From: Botryosphaeria dothidea
Taxonomy: Eukaryota > Ascomycota > Dothideomycetes > Botryosphaeriales > Botryosphaeriaceae
Reading direction: 5' to 3'
DNA: 64,000 bases
NCBI GenBank assembly: GCA_011503125.2
Contig: WWBZ02000022.1
Span: 3,968,001 to 4,032,000 of the forward strand
The position numbers and the translations under genes were made by a program. Every line of letters begins with the position of its first letter. Within the stretch, counting starts at the first letter, position 1. Shown in pieces: positions 37,201-48,240 of the stretch. The notes below the pieces were generated by a model that was not told where the DNA came from, made no database searches, and saw only the letters and a program-made list of their open reading frames with translations.

Positions 37201-39031
37201 AGTCAGTGTTACGCGGGAGTCCTTGCTTGACGCCGCATCCGTCAACCGCTACTGCAGGAGTACAGCACCGCCGTTGACGGCCAGCGCGATCGACATTCAA
37301 CGGAGAGGTCGACCATGGTCGCAGCAGACGCCCCTGAGCTCGCCATCTGCCCACGAGGGACGGCGCTGAGCTCCCAGGTCGACGAAGCGCAGGCGGCAGG
37401 CGGGGCGCACAAGCATATCGCCCGTCACGCGAAGTGTGCGACCATGGACGAAAGCAGCACAGGACGGCTGGTGCGCACTGTGGAGAGACGCTGTGAAAAT
37501 GGTTGAAGCTGTAAAGCTTGAATGGTGTCAGCAACGTCAGCGACGCCAGCGGCGACGAGCAAAAGCTTCGCGTGCTAGCGCTTGGGGAAGAGCGCGGGCA
37601 ATCAGTGAGAATGAGGTGAGCTCGGCGAGGTCGGCCGATGGCGGGTTCAGCATCGCACCAGACTTATGCTCCCTTTGTTCTCCTGCGCAGGATGAGGTGT
37701 GGGCTGCTGCATGTGTCGCTGGCCGGGGTTGGAGATGAACTCAGTTACTGGCCCCGGCCGGCTGGGCCGGCTGCAGCACAAGCACCAGGGAGCTGGCCCG
37801 AGACCCCAAATCGCCCATCCACCATAATCTTCTTTCTCTCTGCTCTGTCGCCATCACGCCCGCATGGCATGGATGAAGCAGAGCAACACTTGGATCGCTC
37901 GTGCTCCCGCGCGCCCTTGCTGCCCCGCCTTGCACTCCCACCCAGAGAGATGCGCGTCGATCCAATGCCCCCATGCGAGCGTTGATTCAGTGCTGATGCC
38001 GCATCGTCGCTGCCCTGCTCGAGGGCCCTGCTCCGCCGGCATGTGTTTCGAGCCCTGGTGGCGGCATGCGAGCACTCCGACTGGCTGCACTCACCCCCCC
38101 CCCCCCCGGACGATGGTGGCTCTGCGGAGCGCGTGGCTGATCATGGTAAAATAATCGATAGTCGTCCTGCAAACTCCTCCACCTCTCACCTCTTTTCTGT
38201 CTTTTTCGTCTGCTCCACAAGCCAGCCCGCGTGCTGCCCGACCCGCCGCTGTGTGCTGGTCTGTGAGACGCGACAGCCAGTCCTTCTCATCCTCCTTTTG
38301 TGCTACGTGCCACCGCCAACCCTCACTTCCACCCTCACGCCCCACGACGCACCGCTCGTCACCGCATCACCGTCCTTTTGATTGACCAAAAGCCCTCTTG
38401 CCCCCGCTTCTTCTTGAACTGCCTGCGTTTGTTGCTGCAAACGAAACAGGACGGCCCGGGAATCAAACAGCACTCTGTCCCGTCCGCCCCAGTGATTTCC
38501 CTACTTCTCCCCGCTTGATCTGCGTCCGTACCTGGCCCCTCGTTGCCATCTCAGCAGGCGCGATCCCTGTCGACGCAGATCTAGACAGATATCCTGCCGA
38601 CGACGCCTTGATATCCGCCCGCCCTCCCTTCCCGTGGCAGGGCCGAACTTCGAGTCCTAGGCCCATGAGTTTCCAGATCGGCAGATTCACGCTGCCGTAT
38701 CCCATTACCGCTTCTCGCGGATGACCAACATTGCAATTGGCTTGCTCTCTTGCCTCTGAATACCATCCACCAGGACAGGGAGCCGGTCAATCCAGGCGCA
38801 TCGCTTCTTACGGCAGTCACAGGGCCGCACCTTCCTCCGCCTCTCACTTCGCCTCACCCAAGGAATCTTCCACTCTGCACCTGCCAGTCCGTCCCGACGA
38901 CAAACGAACCGCCGCCCTCTTCGTCGCTCATCCTCCATCGCGGTGCCTCTGTCCTCCCACACTCAAACATCGCTTTTCATCGGTCACTCAGTCACGCGTA
39001 ATCCGGCTTGCGACGCTCAAGGCTCATCAAG
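34207..39031. other. 4.8 kb intergenic region upstream of the GPCR
   Basis: AT-rich to about 35.7 kb, then GC-richer. It contains runs of 11 C (35433-35443) and 14 C (38094-38107). Pyrimidine-rich DNA from 38.2 to 39.0 kb is typical of a fungal promoter and 5' leader for the GPCR gene. Many overlapping open frames of 60-115 codons occur; none is convincing. Confidence 0.5.
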
Positions 39032-40888
39032 ATGGATTTATACGAGGAGCTCGTTATTGAGAGCGTCGCGCGCACCACCTCGGCCATTTCGCTGGCGGGC
39101 TGCCTTTTCATCCTGCTCACTTTTGCCATCTTCCCTGCGTTCCGCAAACCCATCAATAGACTCATCGTCTACGCCTCAGTCGGTAATGTTCTGACCAACA
39201 CGGCCACCGTCATCTCCGTTGCTGCCATTCCAAAGAATGGAGCTTCGTGGGCGCTGTGTCGTTTCCAAGGCTTCTTCATCCAGATGTACGTCCTGCACTA
39301 TTTTGTAGTCTCCTTCAGCGCCAATCCTAATTAAACACCTTCGGTTTTCTTTCTCTTGCTTCTGTGGGAAAGCATCTCCCAATGAAGCTGGCTAACATTG
39401 AGCAGGTTCATGCCGGCTGATTCACTTTGGACTCTGTGCATGGCGCTAAATGTATACCTCACCTTCTTCAAGTAAGACACTCCCCGATAGCAGTCTGTCT
39501 GACGCCATCATCGCTAACCCAGATGACCAGAAACTACAACGCCGTTGACCTGCGCAGCCTCGAGTTGCGCTACTTTATTTCCTGCTATGGAATATGCTTC
39601 ATTCCCGCCCTGATTTATCTCATTTTAGATGAGTCTCGCCTCAAAACGGGCATCTATGGTGACGCAGTGGTAAGTTACCTGCATGCTGAATTGTTCATCT
39701 GTCTAATTGAATTTAGCTTTGGTGTTGGGTAGGAAGAGATTGGGAATGGATGCGCATTGCCTTCTTCTATGGACCCGTCTGGTAAGCATCCTCCTTTCCA
39801 TGCATCCCAGTCTCCAGCCTCAATTGACGAAGACATTCAGGTGTGTCATCATTGTCACCATCGTAATCTACTGTTATACCGGTAGGGTCATATTCAAGCA
39901 GCGCAGGGCTCTACGCGCATTTTCACGCAGCAACGAGCAACCGTTCCCACAGATTCAGAACCCCTTCAACGCGAACGCAGTCACCGCGATCACGGAAGTA
40001 ACCGTTACCTCGGAAGCTATACAATCGGATGATAACCTGAAGCCCGGGGACCTGGAGGCAGATGCACGCAGCTCATTCTCAAGCACCCGGAACCTGAGCG
40101 GAACGACCGCAAACCAAGGCACCAATGGCCGGAACAACAACGCATGCGATAAGAACCAATTCCAGCGCTATGAACCTAATAGTGCAGTCTGGCCATACTC
40201 CAATGCCGTCTCAGGTGCTCAGGGAGATACCAAGAATGTCTTCTCTACTTCAGTCTCAGCAGGCGCTCCTGTACCGGCTGAATTGCTGCTCGACTTCGAA
40301 GGCCCTCGCCCTCCCAGCTCGGGTGGTGGCAATCGGAAGTCCAGCACTGCGGGTCGTCACGCGAACGATGCTGCCTGGGGGTATGCCAAGGTTGCGTTTC
40401 TCATGTTTATCGCCCTATTTGTTGTCTGGATTCCCTCGACGGTAAACCGTGTTTGGGCCCTTGCGCACCCGACAGAAGTGAACTACGCACTCAATGTCAC
40501 TGCCGCATTTGTGCTACCTATGCAGGGCTTCTGGAATTTCACCATCTACGTCAGCACGTCGTGGTCCCAATGCAAGGATGCGTGGGAGGATGTGCGTGAC
40601 CTACTCTCGTTGGGAAGGTCTAGGCGCAGGGCCAATTCAGACCCGGACATGGAAATGAGCGGAGCCCTCAGGACATACTCAAGGAGAGGAGGGCCTGCTG
40701 GTACTATGAACGGACCCATGGCCATGGAAAGGAGACAGCGGAGTGGCAGCGGTAGTGGCAAACTTTCCTTCACAGAGGCATTGGAAATGGATTTGGCCAG
40801 CTCGGAGAAGGACAACACCAGCAGCTCTTACAGCTCTCGTCCACCGACCAGTCCGCCAACAAGTGAGAGAGGGTTGACCAGCCGTTGA
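39032..40888 (+). CDS. G-protein-coupled receptor, cAMP-receptor-like
   Basis: Seven-transmembrane receptor of the Dictyostelium cAMP-receptor-like fungal class (GprH/Gpr-1 group). Exons 39032-39285, 39406-39471, 39531-39669, 39717-39781 and 39841-40888 give 523 residues, with phases 2, 2, 0, 2. TM1 is ISLAGCLFILLTFAIFPAF. TM2 begins with NRLIVYASVGNVLTN. The LCRFQGFFIQMFMPADSLW segment at the top of TM3 carries the conserved cysteine, and WTLCMALNVYLTF follows. TM4 and TM5 follow (CYGICFIPALIYLIL; WCVIIVTIVIYCYTG). A third cytoplasmic loop of about 160 residues, Ser/Asn-rich, separates TM5 from TM6 (VAFLMFIALFVVWIPSTVNRVW). TM7 is VTAAFVLPMQGFWNFTIYV. The tail is Ser-rich. Ligand unknown; likely coupling to a Galpha is inferred from the family. 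Confidence 0.92.
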
Positions 40889-40950
40889 TTTGTAGGATGT
40901 GGCTCGTTTCATCATGCTTTTTCTATATCTTCTTTGCTTCTGTTTGCGGA

Positions 40951-41030
40951 GTAAGTGTTTGGCCATTCCCAATTGCACTGTTTCCTCCTTCTCCTTGCGG
41001 AAAAATTACTGACAAATTTCTGTGACACAG
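40951..41030 (+). other. Candidate intron in the 3' UTR of the GPCR gene
   Basis: An 80-bp segment with a strong donor (GTAAGTGT), a TACTGAC branch site and a TGACACAG acceptor starts 63 bp after the stop codon. An intron this far downstream of a stop could expose the transcript to nonsense-mediated decay in fungi that use exon-junction complexes. Sequence evidence only. Confidence 0.5.
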
Positions 41031-44000
41031 GATACCCCTTCGATCGTACGGATCCAATTCCACTTTTTTCGATTTCAATTCTTCATTCAGCTGCTTGCTA
41101 TGATGCCGATGACAGCGTTTACGACAGCATAAGTCTTCCCCAGAGAGAAACTTCAGACAGGGCTTGGTGCAAGGAATTAAAACTTCACTTCGACACTCGT
41201 GGGGAAGAGAAAAATATGCGGACTTGAGAGGGGGGGAAATGACCTGTATCATAATTAGCATGGATTGGACGCATGCAACAATGGCAAAATAAACCAGCAG
41301 TGGGATCTCGGCCTTGTCAAATCTCGGTGGCGTGGCGGATGGTCTGATATCTGCACGGCTTTTCGTTCTGGGCCTGATGTACATATGGAGATACCTTAAA
41401 CTAGAGATATCTGGAGGATGCTGCGCATGATTCATCATAGCACATGCTCAAATTTATAAAATCTCAATTAAAACCCGCCAATTACTGGCCAGCTGCATGA
41501 GTGCGAGGTGGAGACTTTCCGGAACAGGGGTGGACGGTCACGGCTCGACAAGCCGAGCCGCCCTGAATGCTGGCTCCGATTCTGTGTTTCGATCCTGCTG
41601 AACCCGTCACACAGCAGCAATGGCATGCATTGTACATCTCAAACCTCGGCAGGGTCTCCCGCCAGAAAGTTGTGGAGAAGTGCTCTTACAGAGCTTACGC
41701 ACTACCACGATCGGCTAGAATTAACGATTACTGGGACGCTTTGAGGGCGGGGTCACTTGTTTCTGAGAATGATCTTTCATATTACGCACGGTGCTCCTGG
41801 GTCTCCCCCCTTTCTTTCTGACTTGCTGTCCTCCTGCTTCGGGACTGAACGGAGAGGCGGTTCGCTGTTTCTGTTCGATAAAGGTGCGCATCGACGGACC
41901 GAGGAGGCTCACACGCCCTTCTTTAGAGCCAGCAGGATATGATGATGGGGAGGACGGCCTGCCAAAAGCCACCACCATCCCCAGATCAGCTGTGCGATCC
42001 TCAGACCGAAGGGCACGAAACAGGACACCAGTCAGGATGTGTCTACGTAACTTCCGCCAGGTTTGTCTGCGCTCGAGGCGCGGAGCCGAATAGTTAAGGA
42101 TGGGACCCCGGAGCGAAAGTATTTGAAGGCAGCGTTGCTGGTGGAGCTGGGTAGGCATAGGCTTACTCGTCTGCTGATATCCGCCTGCCGACGAGGCGCA
42201 CGAGCGGCGATCCCTACAATATGGATGAAGCATCTGCAGTGTTTTCCAAGCTGCTGGGTTGCTAACGTGATTTGTCCGCCTGAGGGGCCGCGTGTGCCTC
42301 GTGTTGTGAGAAAGGTAGCGCGAGCTGTTTGTGTTGACGGAGACTCTACTTTACGCTTTGCTGTAAGGTTGAAAACGCAAAGTCGACGCTCTCGAGTGGG
42401 AACGGACTCTACCTTGTGAGAACAACCAAGATATCTCCAAACTTCGAAGGGTCTTTCGGAAGGGCTGAAAGGAGGCCGATCTGCCATGCGGGATGTGGCG
42501 AAGAACTATCTCAAAGTAAATTACTGGGGGATGTGGAATTTTGAAGATGACGTGCGTTATCATTCTATGCTGCTAATGACCGGAATAGTGACGGCCTCGA
42601 CGGAATTCAAAGAAGGAAAGATGAAGAGAGGCAAGTATCTGCCTTGGTGAAGACCGATTGGTGGAGAACGTCTGTAGAGGCTGTACTCCGCTCTGAAGGT
42701 GGCATTGATATAAAGAATCAATTTAAGTAGTAGAGAGCTATATATGTATCAATATATAGGAGGCGAACTGTGCAACCCTGCTGTCCGGTGGATGGCACCC
42801 CTCGTAACGCAGCGGGGTTGGACCGTGTGTGTGTACATATATGAGGAGCTCTCCTTGAGGTGTTCTTGTTCACAGCTCATGACCAGATGTAATTGCGGAC
42901 ATCCATAGCACGTAGATGCACTAGCTATCACCAACCTTGCCGCCTTTGTATTGCACTCAACTCCATCGAGCGTGAAGTGGTAAGAGTGCAGGCGTAGAGA
43001 CCTGTAGCCTGACATTTGCAGACCATCAAGTTGATGTCAAGCTCGGTATCAACTTCGTCAATCCATAATTATTTGCGCAATCTTTGAAGATAATGTATTC
43101 CATTGAGTCAGACACTCTTTTTCCTCATTCGCCCGGGGTCCGGAGAGGGGAAGTGGAGCTGATGTTGACAGAATCTAATGTTGGCAAAACGCAACACAGC
43201 CTGGGGGAGTGCAATACCTTGAAAGAGCTATTGGAAGAGTATAGCGCATGGCTGTCTAGGGCTAGTCATTACATTTTTTAATGGCATGGGTTAGTTGACA
43301 AGAGAAATCAGATCCCGGCAGGAGCCTTGGCAGGTTCGGTGAGCGGTGCGGTTTAGCTTTGTTGGAACTTCGCCAGTGTGTCTTCGTTACACCATAATCT
43401 CGCTAATTGTGTCCTGAAGTCTAAGATGGAGGGTCTTTGAAAATGGTGGTACTGAGCAGGAATTCAACACTTTTTCCTTTCTGCGTGCTTTCTCGAAGCT
43501 AAAATGCGGACTTTTCTACATGATGAGCTAAACCAGCCGGTACATAAAAGGACAGAGGAGGTCTGAATTGTTGAAAATTGCAGAGTTGCATCATTTTTAT
43601 GACTTTCTGGTAGCGAGAGTGTGTAGCCTTCACTAAGAAGCCGACAAGAAGATGATAATCGGCAGTGATAGTGATTTGTGGGGTTCCGCCCGGCTGGATG
43701 CTCAGTATTGATTCAATAGTGCAAGTGACTCGAGCAAGACCACAACAGAATAATTCATAAATTTCGAAGTGCTGCTGGCGTTCTATCGATGAGATCAACA
43801 GAACGTTGAGCAGCACTACGATAATGGACCGGAGTAGATAGACTAAAGGGCTTGACCATGATCCGTGGGGAGTCAAAGCACTCATGCCGGTGTGAGTGTG
43901 ACAACACTCTTTTTCCGCTCATCACTGGACAAAGACAGCGCTTGAGCTTATAAACCGAAGTTCGATTTTTCTGCTATGTTTCTCTTCAATCACAACCTAT

Positions 44001-45406
44001 CTGGGAGGTGGGGAAATGCGGGGTCATGACGCTCATTCAGCGAACTGTCGCGGTTCCTTTGGCGTGTCGTGACTGGTTCAGACCTAGGTACCTTTCCGCA
44101 TTCGCGTGCATTCAATTGCAAGCCATGTGGAAATCTCCATCATATGCTCCATCATGTCTTGGTGGTAAAGATACACAGAAAGTTCAATGACGAAACGCAA
44201 CGTTGAATACAATGCGGTCTCACTTACAAGCCCCGTGAATGTTCAAATATCAAGGAGGCAACTCATTCCACGACAAAATAAAAATAACAAACCGGACAGA
44301 CAAGAAGTGAAGCGTTTACCTGCCTTTTGACTCACAGTTCCTCGAGCCTAGACGTCGCAGCTAGCAAAGGTACGGTCGCATTGATTGAACAACGTGCTAA
44401 GGAAACACGCGTTTTAAAATCGAAGGGCTATCCATTTTCGACCAGCGCACATGCGCATACCTCACAAGCACAGGGAGGTGCGGGATTCGCTGACTCCGCT
44501 CTCGGCCACTGGACTTTAGCGGCCACCGAGGTCTCTAAGTACCTGAATCCATGCCCCGCCGGAGTGAGTGCGAGTATGTTGCTACAAAAGCCCGACTCGC
44601 GCCCCTCCTCATAAACAAGAACGGCGAACTGCGCGGACGGCAAAGTATGAAACCTGATCTTGGAACTGCGTCGTTTGTTTGAGCTAACCAGATCAGTTTA
44701 CTGGCGGTGATCCGGGGCCGATGAAGTCTCCAGAAGTCTCGATTGTACGGGACGCCAGTATCTGAATGAGATGTAAATAAGCAGCTCCAGGCGCCGATGG
44801 AGTCCAAAAACAATACCTTCCAATGCTGGTACCCACCACCTCTTCGGGGCTTCGAGGCTCCCACCTTTGAGCGGAGGTCTCTCTGAGATATTAGTGCGCC
44901 AAGGAATCGACAACGCCAGTCGCACCCTGCAGCTCAAACACCACACAGTCATTGCATGAGCAGCGTCAATGCTAAGTATGAGCATCTGACGAAAGCAGGA
45001 AGTCCTTTGAAAAGCAAGTATACGATTCTTGAAAGCATGAATGACCCTATCTCGTGATCCTACGCCCAGACCAATGCATGAGTTCGTGCACCAACGTGCC
45101 CCCCCGCCCAAAAAAAAAAAAAGAATGGTCAATGGATAAGAACGACGAATAAAAGCATCCTGGGAATAGCGCGAGCGAACAGCACTTTTTTGCCCTCTGA
45201 AGCGTTTCACTCCAAAAATATCGCAAAATGAAAAAAAAAAAAATGAAAGCACCTCGACCGCAAACCCCAAGACCAGGACCTGTTTTCGTTAAGGTTGTGC
45301 CGAGTGGTGAGGAGAGAATTGTGAAGCCGCTGACACCGCCAACGCAGCTGTGTGATGATTCGAAAAATATGTAGCAGTCGCGACGCTCAATTTACTGCGG
45401 CGGGAT
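41031..45406. other. 4.4 kb intergenic region, no confident gene
   Basis: Several moderately long open frames with plausible composition but no recognised domain: 41567-41821 (+, 84 codons from ATG), 41721-42233 (-), 42063-42419 (+, no ATG start), 43093-43281 (+) and 43499-43885 (-, 128 codons from ATG, with a hydrophobic N-terminal stretch LVYLLRSIIVVLLNVLLI). They overlap in conflicting frames and have no convincing introns. I would not annotate any as a gene without transcript data. Confidence 0.45.
43499..43885 (-). CDS. Hypothetical 128-aa open frame with one hydrophobic segment
   Basis: Starts with ATG at 43885 in AT-rich DNA, where an uninterrupted 128-codon frame is less expected by chance. 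A possible membrane helix spans about residues 14-32. No family is recognised, there is no intron, and the neighbouring DNA gives no context. It may be non-coding. Confidence 0.2.
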   Translation of the reverse strand: MSALTPHGSWSSPLVYLLRSIIVVLLNVLLISSIERQQHFEIYELFCCGLARVTCTIESILSIQPGGTPQITITADYHLLVGFLVKATHSRYQKVIKMMQLCNFQQFRPPLSFYVPAGLAHHVEKSAF

Positions 45407-45792
45407 TTAGAAAGAATAATCTGGATCCATCCACTCATAGGGCATTGTTGGAGAGACGACGTACTCCCATGGTGACGCCGATCCATCAGAACTGAAGATT
45501 GTGAGCCCAGTTGTGGAAGGCCGCGGCGTAGCCACAAGCAAGGTATCCATGGCACCATCAGAGGACGGAAGAGCGAAGCTCGCTGGAGAACTCAAGCTAT
45601 GGCCGATCTGCGGCATCATGACGTCCGGCTGATACAAATTCGCTGATGAGGCTGTGGCATTCTGATTCTGTGACTGCCTGACGACGGTGGGAGACGGAAG
45701 ATCAAAAGTCAAGGAGCCGAATTGTATTGACGTGGCGCGGTGCGCGGTGTTGAATGAGGACGGGCAATTAGAACCGGAGAGATTTTCCGCGC
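45407..45792 (-). other. Candidate alternative last exon of the PHO85-type kinase gene
   Basis: Downstream of the kinase stop there is an open stretch of 128 codons plus stop (45792-45407). A possible intron 45921-45793 (129 bp, donor GTGCTT, end CTAATCTAAACTGGATAG) would join it in phase to the kinase at the third codon from its end, replacing Gly-Ala-Tyr-stop with a Ser/Thr/Pro-rich tail that ends in PYEWMDPDYSF. The donor is weak and the short form has the expected family length, so this may be an alternative isoform, an independent small gene (an ATG occurs at 45862) or chance. Confidence 0.35.
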
Positions 45793-45910
45793 CTATCCAG
45801 TTTAGATTAGCACAGGCAAGCACAGCAAATGCGAAGAGCTGGTCGGGAAGGTGGTTATCCATGTGACGTTCGACGCGCTTATTATATCGAGTGATGAGAG
45901 AATTTCAAAT

Positions 45911-46952
45911 CTAATAAGCACCTTGCGCCATCGAATAACCACCGCCCATTTGAGCCTGTGCCTGCTGCTGTGCCGCCATCTGCTGCGCGTTGATTTGTTG
46001 TTGCTGGCGCGTCTGCGCAATATCGTTGAACCACGGGTGCTGTAATGCCTGCTGCGCGCTAATGCGCATCTCCGGGCGCAGCTGCAACATGTTGCTCAGT
46101 AGGCTGAGCCCCAAAGAATCGATTTGCGGCAGGATGAGGCGCAGGTCCTGGGTTGCGTAGACATGGAAGTTGGGCTTGTACTCGGGGAACTGGCTGATGC
46201 CGGGCCAAGAGCGCTCAGAAGGAGTGCCCATCAAGCGGAAAATGCGCTGGAGTTGGTCCTCATTGGTAGTACCGGGGAAGAGAGGGCGACCTGTGTACAT
46301 CTCGGCCATGATGCAACCTGCGGACCAGATATCAATGCTGGTGTTGTACGTGCGGCTACCGAGCAAGACGTCAGGCGCACGGTACCACAGCGTGACGACC
46401 TCGTTGGAAAAGGTGTTGACGGGAATTCCAAAAGCGCGGGCAAGGCCAAAATCAGCGAGCTTCAGCTGGCCCTTGTTGTTGATGAGAAGGTTCTGAGGCT
46501 TGAGATCGCGGTGCAAGACGCGGTTCTCGTGGCAGAAGGCAATACCGCGGAGCAGCTGGTACATGAACGACTTGATAGTCACGGGATCCAGCTGGCCTCT
46601 GTCGCCTCGCGAATCCATGTACTTTTTCAAATCCTTGTCCATGTACTCAAACACGAGCATCAGCTTGTTCTCAGTGTGGATGACGTCGTGCAGCGAGACG
46701 ATGTTCTCGTGCTTCAGCTCTTTCATGAGTGAAATCTCGCGGATGGCGGTCGAGGGCGTGCCTTCTTCTGAGTCGAGGTGTATCTCCTTCAGCGCGACGA
46801 ATTCGCCCGTCTGGCGGTTGCGACCTTTAAAGACCTGGGTGGCGATTAGCAACAGGGCAGGGCGCAGAGTAGGCAGGGCGACTCACGGTTGCATAGGTAC
46901 CCTCGCCCAGCTTCTCCAGCTGCTGGAATGAACTCGGGTGTCTCTTGTCCAT
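45911..46952 (-). CDS. PHO85: Cyclin-dependent kinase of the PHO85/PhoA (CDK5-like) family
   Basis: Ser/Thr kinase that partners with Pcl-type cyclins in phosphate signalling, morphogenesis and cell-cycle control. Two exons, 46952-46887 and 46834-45911, in phase 0, give 329 residues. Visible are the glycine loop [11 protein letters not shown], the ATP lysine K38 in VALKEI, the cyclin-binding PSTAIRE helix at 49-55, HRDLKPQN with D132, DFG at 150-152, the activation segment [16 protein letters not shown] and [11 protein letters not shown] Gln-rich tail follows. The ATG at 46952 gives the conserved N-terminus [16 protein letters not shown]. The frame is open further upstream, to an ATG at 47219, but that would add 89 low-complexity residues before the kinase fold. 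See the candidate alternative last exon downstream. Confidence 0.95.
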
Positions 46953-48240
46953 GATAGGCACGGTGTGTCCGTCGGGTAGATTGCGGACGCTGATGGTCGA
47001 GTCGGTGCGGTTATTGAGCGCGAGAGTGCCGACGTGAGTGGGCCGCAGGCGGGTGGGCGGCGGGCGGCGGGTGTACTTGGGGTTAAAGAGGATGGCGCTT
47101 GCAGTGGTGAGCTGCTCGGCGATGGCTAACGGCGAGGGAGGGGCGGTCGACGAGCGGGAGGCAGAAGTATGAGAGGTTGGTTGCGCCGTGGTGGGCGGTG
47201 CGTGGCAGCTCTTATACAAGAGCTTGGGAGACAGGAAGGCGAATGAAACGGACGCAGATCGTTGCTCGACTCAGGGATCGTGAAGGCGTGGAATGAGCGG
47301 GCGCGTGGTGGGGGGAGAACAGCGCGGCTGCCCAGCGCTGCCGGGCCAATCGTTCGCCGCTCAGCCGCACCAGGTGAATCCACCAAAGAGCCGAAGACCA
47401 GCGTCCGTCACTGCCTGAATTGCCTGACTACTTCCGCCGTTTTCCAGGGTCTCGTCTCACAAGCACGCAGTCTGGAATATGCACACACGATCGTATTCAA
47501 CAAACACAGCAATCCTCTATCCATTACCTATCCTTTCCACATTCTGATAGCCTCCTGGTTCATCACATTCATCTATACATGCTATCCCCACCTTCATTTT
47601 CCGCAACATGAACGCAAATACTCCTCCGTCCACAATCGCATTTGCTGACCTCCAAGACTCCTCATCGCCTCGTCAGTTCCCCATCTTTTTTGTAAAGCAA
47701 TTGCCTCGTTATCTCGTTGACCCTCGTGTGTAGACTAAGAACGCCGATGCTCCACCGTAGACCTTGCGGTACCCACGAACATGTTCCTTCACCTACAGCT
47801 ACGGCCCAAGAGTGTCCCATATGCTGAGCTACCTGCAAATTTTGGGAGCAAATTCTGTTGTACAAAGTCGTTTTTGTGATCGATCCACCAACGCTAATGA
47901 TCTGGCAAAGCGTTGTGACCGAGCCAGGATAGCCAGCGCTGTCGGTCCGACAAGAAAATCCGCGCCAATTTCGAGTCCGTGAATGCATAATATCTGAAGA
48001 GTCAAGGGCGCGGCAAGAGACCTCGCGAGCAAGTCGGAAGCCAAACGTCCCTTGCTCAATAATGCTTAATTCGCAAGCGGCTCGGCCAAATAAGCTTCCT
48101 ATGTCTGCGGTAGCAAATTTCGTCGCAAGACGAGCGGTCGAATTGGGATGCGCAGTGTGCGGCGCAGGGGCAAACCCAATGCTGTGTGCGGCAGCTCCCG
48201 GAAAAGGAAGTGAGTTGTTTCACGACTCCTTTTCTTCTTT
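46953..48240. other. Kinase promoter and 3' flank of the CDH1 gene
   Basis: From 46953 to about 47450 the DNA is GC-rich kinase 5' leader or promoter sequence. From 47450 to 48240 it has no convincing open frame. No RNA gene is recognised. Confidence 0.5.

Noticed and set aside
41721..42419. Overlapping open frames on both strands, 120-170 codons
   Set aside because: They conflict with each other, one lacks an ATG, and no family is recognised on either strand.
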